A stretch of DNA of 64,000 nt, from contig NZ_KB893381.1 of assembly GCF_000374045.1 (NCBI RefSeq), positions 1-64,000 of the forward strand, in the 5' to 3' direction. The position numbers and the translations under genes are program-made. Source of the stretch: Segetibacter koreensis DSM 18137. GTDB taxonomy: Bacteria > Bacteroidota > Bacteroidia > Chitinophagales > Chitinophagaceae. Below the pieces are notes generated by a model. It made no database searches. It was not told the origin of the DNA and saw only the letters and a program-made list of their open reading frames with translations. Below are positions 55,951 through 64,000 of this stretch, one piece after another. Each line of letters begins with the position of its first letter. The first letter of the stretch is position 1.

Positions 55951-57003
55951 TTAAATAAAATCTTTCAGCTTTTTTTCAGCTTGTTTTGCCGCATTCGTCC
56001 AAATACCTTGCATGTTCGCAACGGCTCCGTTTGTTCGCTTACTTTCGTCTGCAGCTTCCATAAAAGCGTATATTTCCACGGTATCTTCCGGTCTTACCGG
56101 AGCTCTGCCTGTTTTAAAAAACTCAACAATTTGAACTAGTAAAGCATCATAATCTTTAAAGGGTCCGAGGCAGATATTCCCTTTGGCTCCGTAGACGGTG
56201 CCGCCATAATCGTGGGTGCCAGTACGAGTTCCCCTGAATGTACCCACTCTACCGTCATTCCAGGTTCCCGCAACTATGTCTGTGTCATTAGTACTTACAC
56301 GCCTCACTTCTTTACAACCTGGCCCCATTACTGAAAATAATATTTCAATACCATGAATGCCATACCAGAAAAAATCAGGGTGAGTCTTTTCGATCGTAGC
56401 CGGACTAAAGGTATCAGCTCCTAATACAGTTCCAACTTTTCCTTTGACCACGTCCTGCACGCTTTCCATATATCTAAGAGAGGAAGAAGAAAATATCGGA
56501 ACATTGTGTTGTTTTGCTGCATCATAAATTGAAATCACATCGGTCAAAGATGCGGCTACAGGTTTATCAATAAACATAGGCTTACCGGCTTTTATCACCT
56601 TCATGGCCTGTTCCAAATGAGGGCGTCCATCATTCGTTTCCAATAGAACAAAATCTACTTTTTTCAGCAATTCTTCCACAGAGCCTACAATCTCTACACC
56701 CAGCTTTTTTACTTCTTCAATGTATCCCGGAATTCTCTTAACAGACGATTCTATATCGTTGCTGCCTTTAGGATATGCTGCCACTACTTTATAGCCCTTA
56801 AATTCGGGTGCTGCTTCCGTACCGTTTAAGGATTTTGTAAAAGCAACACTGTGAGACGTGTCAAGCCCAATAATTCCAACTCTTCCTTCATTTCGAGCAT
56901 TATTTTTTGCATACAGTTTAGGAAAGCTTTCTAAAAGAGCAGCTCCAATTCCTGCAGCAGTTGCAGTGCGGATAAATTGACGACGAGGTAAGTTTTTTTT
57001 CAT
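55951..57003 (-). CDS. Gfo/Idh/MocA-family oxidoreductase (exported, Tat-type)
   Basis: A 350-residue protein with a Tat-like leader (PRRQFIRTATAAGIGAALL). The Rossmann part is unusual: VGIIGLDTSHSVAFTKSLNG replaces the normal G-x-G-x-x-G with G-L-D-T-S-H, so NAD binding may be changed. The catalytic Lys is in GKPMFIDKPVAASLTD. The C-terminal domain has FFWYGIHGIEILFSVMGPGC with the His. It follows the heme-protein gene by 124 bases on the same strand. Function is open: an oxidoreductase with altered cofactor contact, or a binding protein. Confidence 0.85.
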   Translation of the reverse strand: MKKNLPRRQFIRTATAAGIGAALLESFPKLYAKNNARNEGRVGIIGLDTSHSVAFTKSLNGTEAAPEFKGYKVVAAYPKGSNDIESSVKRIPGYIEEVKKLGVEIVGSVEELLKKVDFVLLETNDGRPHLEQAMKVIKAGKPMFIDKPVAASLTDVISIYDAAKQHNVPIFSSSSLRYMESVQDVVKGKVGTVLGADTFSPATIEKTHPDFFWYGIHGIEILFSVMGPGCKEVRRVSTNDTDIVAGTWNDGRVGTFRGTRTGTHDYGGTVYGAKGNICLGPFKDYDALLVQIVEFFKTGRAPVRPEDTVEIYAFMEAADESKRTNGAVANMQGIWTNAAKQAEKKLKDFI

Positions 57004-57127
57004 ATTTTTTCAAATTAGATAAACCATTGTTTACAATAAAATTTCAACGATTAAAATCAATAAAATTATCAAGGTGGATATCCTTCAAGAAAACTCTAAA
57101 ACCTTTGACATTACTGGGTAGAATTGC

Positions 57128-59455
57128 TTAATTTTTTAAATCGGCCATTTCAAGCAAATCCTTTTCCTTCAAAATACCTGATTTATTATTTCTAAGATTT
57201 TTTATTTCTTCTGCTTTAACGGGTTTGCGGCCAAAGGAAAGCTTGGGGCTGGCAGCAACAAATGAATTGTGTAAATAATCAATAATACCTGCTATTTCTT
57301 CATCTGTGAAATTGTTTCCGAAGTTAGGCATGGCACCGTTGAACTTATAAAGTTGCCCATTTACATGAAGGGGACCTTCTAAACCATTCAAAATAATCAT
57401 TCCTAATCTATCTGTACTTCCAGCCACAAATTCAGAGCCATTCAGCGGCGGAGCAACATACTTAATGCCCTCTCCATCTGCGCCATGGCAACCGGCACAG
57501 GTGTTACGAAAAATCACAAGGCCTTTTTGAAGTCCCGGCATGGGGATTTTTTTCTGTACGAAAATTGAATTCTTCTTCCCCTCCTGCTTATTCTTAATGG
57601 CTTCATTCAACAACTTATTTATTACTTCATCTGATCCTTTATTGTCTTTTGACTTAAGAGTTAGTGCTTGAAAATCCTCTTCGAGTCCCTTTAAACTACT
57701 TATGACCGCTTCCTGAAAAACAGCATTCGCTGGATAAGTGTTAGATAATTTTACAAGTATTGGTAAAAACATGTCGCGTGAAGTATCAGCCCAGGGACCT
57801 AAAGAAATCGCCAGATAAAGGTTGACAGTGGTATCATTCCCCGACATTAAATGAGTGGCCAATTCCTGCATTGGCTTCACATGATTACTCGTATTATACT
57901 TTTGCAACAGCACCAGGGCATGCGCCGAAAGCATTGAGGAACCATTAGCCGCTATTTTTTTAAGAAATTCAAAAGACAGTGCGTTTAGTCCCTCCAATGT
58001 ATGCAAAGCATGTATCGCAGGAACTGCATCTTTACTATCTTGTACCAATTTTTCTAATTCAGGAATTACTACTCTCTGTTGCTTATAAATCAATAATTGT
58101 TGTGCCCTGTCTCTAACCCAGCCATTATTGCTTTTTAACATTGAAACCAAATCAGTAGCTGATGCATTAATCAGATCTGGAATTTTTCCAAGCTCTTTAT
58201 CTTTATTTTTTATTCTTAATATTCGTCCGGCACTTAAAAGGGTATCGAGTTTTTTGTGGGCTATCCCATTACGATAATATGGCGTTGCAGATACCCTGTG
58301 TTGCATAGTACCGCGATGCATGTCTACTACATACATGGCGCCATCTGGTGCATTCCGTAAATTTACAGGACGAAAGCCTTCATCTGTTGAAGCAATAAAT
58401 TCCCGGTCATTCCAGGCTTGAGTGGCTGTCGTTTTAAGGCTTTCAAAAGTAAGTATATCACGTTTGATTAGATTTCCTTCCGGATCACAAACAAAAGCGT
58501 TTTGACTGTAATTATTGGGAAATTGGTCTCCGGAATAAATTAAAGGTCCACAGGCTGCAGTAAAGTTAACAAGCACACTGTCTTTATTAAGTATTCCTTC
58601 TACATAACCGCGATTTACCGTTGTAGGATGTAAAGGGTACACCCTTTGGTTCTCTGTCAATAATTTATTGATTGCTTCTTTTGGTTTGTAATATGGATTA
58701 CTTATAACGGTATTTGGCAAAACATAATCACCCGCGATTTGTATCTCGTTGTAATTGTAATAAAGCCGGCCGAAATTATCTTTTGTGATACCATATTGCC
58801 CCCGAAAGGAAGTAGGCTCCTTCATCCACTTCCCATCTTTAAGCTGATAACGGGATGTTGAATATGCACTATATATCCAATTATCAATACCCATAAGCAG
58901 GCCGTTAGCTTGATTTTCCGGATTTGAATATTCGTCCGTATATATCGAATCAACAAGGGTCCTTTTACCCGGTTTGTCATTATTTATTTCGACAAACCAC
59001 AAGTTGGGAGGTGCTGCGTACAACACGCCGCCATAAGCAAGTGCTATCGCCCGGGGGAGCACTAAACTATCCAAAAACACCTTAGCATGCTCGGCTCTTC
59101 CATCTTTATCTAACCGATCAAGAATACTAATCCTCCCGTTTGGCTGATCTTCCCCTGTTCCAGCAAGATTAGGCATAAATCCTCTCATTTCAACTACCCA
59201 CATTCTACCCTTATTGTCGAAATCCATAGCTACAGGAGCTTCAATCAGTGGTTCAGAAGCGGCTAACTGTATTTCAAAACCATCTGCAATTTTGTATTTA
59301 TCAAAAGAAATAGCAGGGCTTTTATTAGCCCCGCTTTGGCAACTGGTAATTAATACAATTACTAAAAAAAATAATACAAACGAATTTTTAGTATTCAAAA
59401 CAATGTTTTTAAGATGATAAAAAAATACATAATTCCAATCTTTTGCTTTATTCAA
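57128..59455 (-). CDS. Exported beta-propeller/cytochrome c protein (PVC-type heme protein, short form)
   Basis: A 775-residue lipoprotein (FLVIVLITSCQSG). The N-terminal beta-propeller (about 50-420) begins YKIADGFEIQLAASEPLIEA and AMDFDNKGRMWVVEMRG, like PVC-type dehydrogenase domains. A HEAT-like helical part (about 440-600) follows, then a cytochrome c domain with CAGCH at 653-657 and a likely distal Met in AMPNFGNNFT. Compared with the 1057-residue heme protein at 32 kb, the HEAT part is shorter and the cytochrome differs in type. A sugar-oxidising role with electron transfer to the respiratory chain is plausible. It sits between NagB-like and Gfo/Idh/MocA genes. Confidence 0.87.
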   Translation of the reverse strand: MNKAKDWNYVFFYHLKNIVLNTKNSFVLFFLVIVLITSCQSGANKSPAISFDKYKIADGFEIQLAASEPLIEAPVAMDFDNKGRMWVVEMRGFMPNLAGTGEDQPNGRISILDRLDKDGRAEHAKVFLDSLVLPRAIALAYGGVLYAAPPNLWFVEINNDKPGKRTLVDSIYTDEYSNPENQANGLLMGIDNWIYSAYSTSRYQLKDGKWMKEPTSFRGQYGITKDNFGRLYYNYNEIQIAGDYVLPNTVISNPYYKPKEAINKLLTENQRVYPLHPTTVNRGYVEGILNKDSVLVNFTAACGPLIYSGDQFPNNYSQNAFVCDPEGNLIKRDILTFESLKTTATQAWNDREFIASTDEGFRPVNLRNAPDGAMYVVDMHRGTMQHRVSATPYYRNGIAHKKLDTLLSAGRILRIKNKDKELGKIPDLINASATDLVSMLKSNNGWVRDRAQQLLIYKQQRVVIPELEKLVQDSKDAVPAIHALHTLEGLNALSFEFLKKIAANGSSMLSAHALVLLQKYNTSNHVKPMQELATHLMSGNDTTVNLYLAISLGPWADTSRDMFLPILVKLSNTYPANAVFQEAVISSLKGLEEDFQALTLKSKDNKGSDEVINKLLNEAIKNKQEGKKNSIFVQKKIPMPGLQKGLVIFRNTCAGCHGADGEGIKYVAPPLNGSEFVAGSTDRLGMIILNGLEGPLHVNGQLYKFNGAMPNFGNNFTDEEIAGIIDYLHNSFVAASPKLSFGRKPVKAEEIKNLRNNKSGILKEKDLLEMADLKN

Positions 59456-59607
59456 TTTAAACTGCTTTTATAACACTCTTTAAAATATTACAGGTATATC
59501 TATTTGGTTGCCGCCTTTTCCAATACCTGAGCAATCTGAAAAGTCGTTTGAGCGCATAAAAATCGACATTGTTCGTGACCTGATGCAGTTGAATAAATTT
59601 TTAATCT

Positions 59608-60375
59608 CTATAAATTTTTGGCACTATCTTGATCCAAATAAAGTGTAGCATTACTATGTTTTCGAAGTACTGTTGAGGGATAATGCGCCTTCACCTCACT
59701 ATTCAGGGTATGATAAACTGCATCTGCCTTTTTATTTCCAGGTACTATACAATAAATACTTTCTGCGCTAAATAATGCAGGAACAGTCAGTGTGATTGCA
59801 GAAGTTGGTACATCTTCAATTGTTGCAAAACACCCATCATGTACCTGTTGCTCACGCGAAACCGTGTCGAGGGTAACCTCTTTTACTACAAGCGGATCAT
59901 TAAAATCGGCAGTATGAGGATCATTGAATGCAATGTGAGTATTCTCACCAATACCTATGCAGACAATGTCTGCAGGATATTGTTTTAATAAATTCGAATA
60001 CCGCCGACATTCCATGCCAGTATCATCTGCACTTCCATTTATATAATGCACTTCATTAAAAGACACTTTACTAAATATTTTTTCTTTTAAAAATCGAGCG
60101 AATCTTTGTGGAGCATTTCTTTCTAAACCCACATATTCATCCATATGAAAAGCATTTACCCTACTCCAATCTACACCTTCCTCTTGTGCCAGAGAAGCTA
60201 GAAATTCATTTTGAGAAGGAGCAGCAGCAAAAATGATATTAACAAATCCCTGCTTCAATAATAATTCTTTTATTTTTTTGCATGCGTCTTTAGCCGCATC
60301 AGCCCCCATTTGTAACCTCGTTTCATAAATTCTAACTTTCAATTTATTTGCTGTTAATTCTTTTATCGGGCTCAT
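59608..60375 (-). CDS. Glucosamine-6-phosphate deaminase-like protein (NagB family)
   Basis: A 255-residue cytoplasmic protein with the NagB/6-phosphogluconolactonase fold. NAFHMDEYVGL carries Asp79, matching the proton-abstracting Asp of NagB, and GIGENTHIAFNDP carries His147. The usual motif is N-D-G-H or T-N-G-H; here it is E-N-T-H, with Thr in place of Gly beside the catalytic His, and Asp152 replaces the Glu that usually follows. So activity on glucosamine-6-phosphate is likely but not certain. It lies 50 bases downstream of a cytoplasmic Gfo/Idh/MocA gene and may act on a keto-sugar or amino-sugar product. Confidence 0.8.
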   Translation of the reverse strand: MSPIKELTANKLKVRIYETRLQMGADAAKDACKKIKELLLKQGFVNIIFAAAPSQNEFLASLAQEEGVDWSRVNAFHMDEYVGLERNAPQRFARFLKEKIFSKVSFNEVHYINGSADDTGMECRRYSNLLKQYPADIVCIGIGENTHIAFNDPHTADFNDPLVVKEVTLDTVSREQQVHDGCFATIEDVPTSAITLTVPALFSAESIYCIVPGNKKADAVYHTLNSEVKAHYPSTVLRKHSNATLYLDQDSAKNL

Positions 60376-60425
60376 TACCTGAAATTGTAATTTAATATAT
60401 TTGATAAAAACTGATTTATTTTGAA

Positions 60426-61487
60426 CTATTTAAATGTTGGCAGTCTAACCATCTTTCCGGTACGGGCGCTTTCATAAATGGCCAGTACAATTTCAACTGA
60501 TTTACGACCCTCAATTCCATCTACTAAAGGCTTGTCTCCTGTTTTAAGAGAATGCAGCATATCTTCTATTTGTCTTTGATGGCCTGTAAAGCTGATGTCT
60601 GCAGGATTGGAAACACCGCCATGTGAAATACTTGCTCCTAACATTGAATTCATTATCATTTCATCTTCGCTGGTCTTTTTTTCAAATTGCCATTTTGTTA
60701 AACCACTTTCCTCCAGGATGGCTGTTCCTGCGGTGCCCATTATTTCAATACGTTTTAACGCGCCTGGAAAAACAGCTGTAGAACATTCAATTGTCCCTAA
60801 TGCTCCATTAGTGAATTTTAAAGTAGACACTACTGTATCTTCAACTTCAATTTCTTTGTGTCGGATATTGGCAGTAACAGATTGAACCGATTCAACAGAG
60901 CCCATATACCATTGTAATAAGTCAACCGAATGAATACCCTGGTTCATCAGCGCACCGCCACCATCGAATTCCCATGTACCCCGCCATGCAGACGATTTAT
61001 AATATTCGGGACTTCTGTGCCACTTTACATAAGCATCGCCTAATACCAAATCGCCGAATCTTTTTTCATCTATAGATTTTTTTATCTGTTTACTCGCTTC
61101 ATAAAAACGGGAAGGGAAAATAACGCCAATTTTTACGCCTGCTTTATAAGCGGCATCAATTATTCTATCGCATTTCTCAAGAGTCACCTCTAATGGTTTT
61201 TCAATAAGACAATGCTTTCCGGCTTCAATACATTTAATTGCCGGCTCAAGATGTATACCTGATGGAGTACAAATACAAACGATATCTATTTCAGAAACAT
61301 TCAGCATTTCATCCAAAGTATTATAAGCAGTGCAATTATTTTTATCTGCAAACGCATTCGATTTGCTTTTATTAATACTATACACCCCAATCAACCTTGC
61401 ATTGTCTATTGCACTGATAGCCATAGCATGAATGTTTGAAATTACCCCGGCTCCTATTATCCCAAAACCAAACTGCTTTTCTTTCAT
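60426..61487 (-). CDS. Gfo/Idh/MocA-family oxidoreductase (cytoplasmic)
   Basis: A 353-residue enzyme. I chose the ATG at 61487 because it starts just before the nucleotide motif (FGIIGAGVISNIHAMAISA); the open frame continues 17 codons upstream without meaning. HCLIEKPLEVTLEKCDRIID gives the catalytic Lys, WHRSPEYYKSSAWRGTWEFD and GGGALMNQGIHSVDLLQWYM give the Asp/His region. No signal peptide. Together with the NagB-like gene downstream and the symporter upstream it looks like an import-and-oxidise module. Confidence 0.9.
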   Translation of the reverse strand: MKEKQFGFGIIGAGVISNIHAMAISAIDNARLIGVYSINKSKSNAFADKNNCTAYNTLDEMLNVSEIDIVCICTPSGIHLEPAIKCIEAGKHCLIEKPLEVTLEKCDRIIDAAYKAGVKIGVIFPSRFYEASKQIKKSIDEKRFGDLVLGDAYVKWHRSPEYYKSSAWRGTWEFDGGGALMNQGIHSVDLLQWYMGSVESVQSVTANIRHKEIEVEDTVVSTLKFTNGALGTIECSTAVFPGALKRIEIMGTAGTAILEESGLTKWQFEKKTSEDEMIMNSMLGASISHGGVSNPADISFTGHQRQIEDMLHSLKTGDKPLVDGIEGRKSVEIVLAIYESARTGKMVRLPTFK

Positions 61488-61657
61488 AGTTAAAATTTCT
61501 TTTGTTTCACGATCATTTCTCAAAAACAATCTTTCCATTCTTAATTACTGTGTCAACTTGTATCTCCTTGCTATTTAATTGAAATATTACCTTATCATTT
61601 TTATTATTAAAGGTTCATCAATTTAAATAACATTTCAGCTTGCATAAGGATTTGCTT

Positions 61658-63124
61658 TTATGCTCGCTGTTTAAGAGCAACAATGAGATTTTTTACTTTA
61701 ACAGGTACTGTTTCTGCAGTCAACCCTAATCCTATAAAAACAATTGCTGACACAATTGTAGGCAAACCCACTTCCAGCGCCAGGCTACTTACATGCATGT
61801 CTTTTGTTATGACGAAAGTGATCACCCCCCCAATAATCGAAGAGATAGCTGCTTTTGGACCACAGGACTTAAACACGGGAAGCAAACCTAATAATAACGG
61901 CAGGGCTGTAGGGCCCAATAAAGCCGCAAACCAGTTAACAATAAGTCCCAGTACTCCACCAAAGCGTTCGTAATTTAGCGCTATAGCAAGTGTTGCAAGC
62001 GTAAAGATAAAAGTTGTGATACGGGCAGTGCGAAGTGAATGTTTATCATTGCGAAATTTGTCTGAAACAACAGGGAGTATATCCCTGGTGATGACGGCAG
62101 CGATGGTATTGACATCTGAAGAGGTCATGCCCATCGTAGCGGCAAATAAGGACGCGATCACCAGTCCTATCATTCCCTGAGGCAATATTTTTACCATTAA
62201 CCATCCATAAGATTCACTAGGGTTTTCCAAATTTGGCAAAATAATGGGAGCAGCCCACATCGGAAAAAATAATATTAAAGGCCAGACTAAGTACAATATC
62301 CCGGAAAGCTGCGCTGCTTTTGATGCTTCTTTTTCATTTGGTGATGAAATATATCTTGTCGCCAGGCTCCAGATGCCTCCATTATAACTTAGGAAGTAAA
62401 CAAAAAACATGACGCCTACAAAACCTGCTGTATAAGGATCATTAAATAAATCACTATGACCAGGAGGCAGACGGCTCCACATTCTTGTAACAGATCCTAC
62501 TCCACCAAGCTGCTTGACAACCAGCACAAACATAACAATACCACCAAGTATCTGAACAATAAATTGAATTAAGTCAGTTATAATTACACCCCACAATCCT
62601 CCGAACGTCACGTAAATTAAAGTAACAACACCTGAAACAAGGATACCAGGTGTCATTGGAACGCCGGCAACTACATTTAGTAAAATACCAATAGCGGCCC
62701 ATTTGGCTCCCACATCAAAAATTTTCAGTAATACACCTGACCAAGCTATGATCTGTTGTGTTAATACATTATATCTTACATGTAAGTATTCAAGCGGAGA
62801 TTGTATAAGCAGTTCCTTTCGTAAACGAACCCAATAAACAGGAAATATTTTTGCAGTAGTGATTACGACAATAGCAACAGGGAAAGCCCACCACATATAC
62901 ATAGTAAAGCCATGAGTATAGGCAACTGCAGCATATGCAACAAATACAGCTCCACTATGTCCTGAAACATGATGAGAAATACCTGCTAACCACCAAGGTA
63001 GTTTTCCTCCCGCAACAAAATAGTCTTCAGAGTTCTTACTTTTAAAATAAGAAATTACACCTATTATAATCATGCTTGAAAAGAAAAGAATAATAACAAC
63101 TAAATCTAGTGTATTGAAAGTCAT
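61658..63124 (-). CDS. Sodium:solute symporter (SSS family), sugar-type
   Basis: A 488-residue membrane protein with about 13 helices. KNSEDYFVAGGKLPWWLAGI near the N-terminus is the family mark, with SHHVSGHSGAVFVAYAAVAY next, and FAATMGMTSSDVNTIAAVIT as the sodium-site helix. It imports a small solute with sodium; sugar, sialic acid or inositol-type substrates are usual among relatives in this context. It precedes the Gfo/Idh/MocA gene by 170 bases on the same strand and is likely the first gene of that unit. Confidence 0.9.
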   Translation of the reverse strand: MTFNTLDLVVIILFFSSMIIIGVISYFKSKNSEDYFVAGGKLPWWLAGISHHVSGHSGAVFVAYAAVAYTHGFTMYMWWAFPVAIVVITTAKIFPVYWVRLRKELLIQSPLEYLHVRYNVLTQQIIAWSGVLLKIFDVGAKWAAIGILLNVVAGVPMTPGILVSGVVTLIYVTFGGLWGVIITDLIQFIVQILGGIVMFVLVVKQLGGVGSVTRMWSRLPPGHSDLFNDPYTAGFVGVMFFVYFLSYNGGIWSLATRYISSPNEKEASKAAQLSGILYLVWPLILFFPMWAAPIILPNLENPSESYGWLMVKILPQGMIGLVIASLFAATMGMTSSDVNTIAAVITRDILPVVSDKFRNDKHSLRTARITTFIFTLATLAIALNYERFGGVLGLIVNWFAALLGPTALPLLLGLLPVFKSCGPKAAISSIIGGVITFVITKDMHVSSLALEVGLPTIVSAIVFIGLGLTAETVPVKVKNLIVALKQRA

Positions 63125-63225
63125 TTATTTGTTTTAATGATTTGTAAATTCAAAATGTTCGATTAATAATGTCAAGAAAAATAATAAAAGTGTATGTGTA
63201 TACTAATCCTTAACCCAAGCCCATT

Positions 63226-63417
63226 TCATTCAGTTAACAAATAAGACAGAAGAAAAAAGTTTGCGAACGGTTCATTTCCTTTGATGACCATACTTCGTTG
63301 CTGGCCGTATGTCCCTTCAAGACGTCCATTATACCAGCCACCCATTACCCACATTTTGTTTTTAAAAACAACCGACATCGCCAGGTCGCTATGAATCCGC
63401 GGTGCGGATAAAGTGTT
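63226..63417 (-). pseudogene. Kelch-repeat protein fragment
   Basis: One minus-strand frame reads NTLSAPRIHSDLAMSVVFKN then KMWVMGGWYNGRLEG, a typical kelch blade. From the GGA codon a second frame continues as GHTASNEVWSSKE, the expected next blade part, so a frameshift lies between them. No start codon or signal precedes it, and the remaining blades are absent. It fills the 341-base gap between the symporter gene and the partial gene at the right edge. It is a decayed remnant, perhaps of a mutarotase-like or sugar-binding kelch protein. Confidence 0.5.
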
Positions 63418-63465
63418 CCTGGTTGTAATTATTCATAGAGTAGTTTCCAACACACATTATTAAAA

Positions 63466-64000
63466 TCATTTTACAGGCACAAGTACTATCCGGCGCAAAT
63501 CGAGCATTGCACCTTTTGCCGAATCTGAATTTGATCTAAATACCATTTTATGAGGACCTGCCGGTAATTGAATTGTACCTATTTTCTCTTTTTTGTACGT
63601 AAACCATGACCCTGTTTTGCCTATCTTGCCTTTTAGTTTTTTGTCGCCTCCTTCAAAAACAAATGACTTACCTGCTTCAGCATCAGATACTGCCCAGTCG
63701 AGATAAACATTATATTTACCTTTTTTTCCTACTTCCACATCCCATTCCGTTTTATCGTCAGTGGTAAACCAGCCAAATGCTTTCCATTCCGGCATGTACT
63801 TGATATTAGATCCGATTGCCTCTGCCATCGCAGCGTCAAGGTAAAGCGTTCCATCAGTTCCGGCTTTTACAAGTTTTCGATCATTAACAGTGTCTCTCTC
63901 TTCTTTGAAAGATGCAGGCATGAGATCATGAACGGATTTCACAATAATATCTTCAACTTCCAAAGCAAAAGGTGACGGTTTATCGTAATAATACATACTT
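63466..64000 (-). CDS. C-terminal part of a larger protein with a beta-sandwich domain (runs off the right edge)
   Basis: The frame is open to the window edge, so only about 178 C-terminal residues are seen. The Met near the edge (MYYYDKPSPFALEVEDIIVK) is probably internal. KAFGWFTTDDKTEWDVEVGK, KYNVYLDWAVSDAEAGKSFV, GSWFTYKKEKIGTIQLPAGP and HKMVFRSNSDSAKGAMLDLR look like a carbohydrate-binding beta-sandwich of the kind fused to exported sugar-oxidising or heme proteins. I cannot name the main domain. A kelch fragment and a symporter gene follow on the same strand. Confidence 0.6.
   Translation of the reverse strand, partial: SMYYYDKPSPFALEVEDIIVKSVHDLMPASFKEERDTVNDRKLVKAGTDGTLYLDAAMAEAIGSNIKYMPEWKAFGWFTTDDKTEWDVEVGKKGKYNVYLDWAVSDAEAGKSFVFEGGDKKLKGKIGKTGSWFTYKKEKIGTIQLPAGPHKMVFRSNSDSAKGAMLDLRRIVLVPVK

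Noticed and set aside
59456-59607. Short frame ending FQIAQVLEKAATK between the heme-protein and NagB-like genes
   Set aside because: It looks like a protein tail but is too short to assign and has no upstream body.

Overview
The window is AT-rich DNA from a Bacteroidota bacterium, most likely a soil or plant-associated member of the Chitinophagaceae or a relative. The evidence is three SusC/SusD pairs, SusD lipoproteins, AraC regulators with cupin sensor domains, many Gfo/Idh/MocA oxidoreductases, DUF1080 proteins, PVC-type heme proteins and a FucP-type sugar transporter. No ribosomal RNA, complete tRNA, CRISPR array or intact transposon was seen. All family calls come from reading motifs by eye; no database was searched.

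Region by region. (1) 1-1.7 kb is a graveyard of mobile DNA: a broken MobC-like gene, a broken relaxase and a scrap resembling an IS6-type transposase. (2) 1.7-7.5 kb holds a Tat-type GHL6-like glycosidase, an internally deleted GH20 pseudogene and a two-domain esterase. (3) 7.7-30.8 kb is a large sugar-utilisation locus. An AraC regulator faces a three-gene plus-strand operon (mutarotase-like protein, SDR dehydrogenase, enolase-superfamily dehydratase). These genes converge on a long minus-strand operon: SusC, SusD, GH36-like, a 1139-aa (alpha/alpha)6-type protein, GH97, SDR, FucP-like transporter, GH2. A second AraC gene lies upstream of SusC. A 43-nt motif (33 of 43 identical) sits in the same orientation upstream of both operons and looks like a shared operator. 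(4) 31-40 kb is SusC-SusD-PVC-type cytochrome-DUF1080. (5) 40.6-55.7 kb is SusC-SusD, three Gfo/Idh/MocA proteins (one GH109-like), a TIM-barrel isomerase, a phytanoyl-CoA-dioxygenase-like enzyme, DUF1080 and a 3-hydroxyacyl-CoA-dehydrogenase-like protein. It ends in a decayed CBM9-like gene and has a divergent AraC gene at its head. (6) 55.9-64 kb holds a sodium:solute symporter, two more Gfo/Idh/MocA proteins, a NagB-like protein, a second cytochrome c/beta-propeller protein, a kelch fragment and the 3' end of a gene that leaves the window.

How the genes could work together. Region 3 reads as import and hydrolysis of alpha-galactosyl or glucuronyl glycans, with the released sugar oxidised through a non-phosphorylating route (mutarotase, dehydrogenase, sugar-acid dehydratase, second dehydrogenase). 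Regions 4-6 read as oxidation-first glycan breakdown, in which sugars are oxidised to 3-keto forms by Gfo/Idh/MocA enzymes and cleaved by DUF1080 proteins, with heme proteins as possible electron acceptors. Both pathway readings are inference from gene content. The most testable non-obvious signal is the shared operator; the pseudogenes and IS scraps show that the area has been rearranged.
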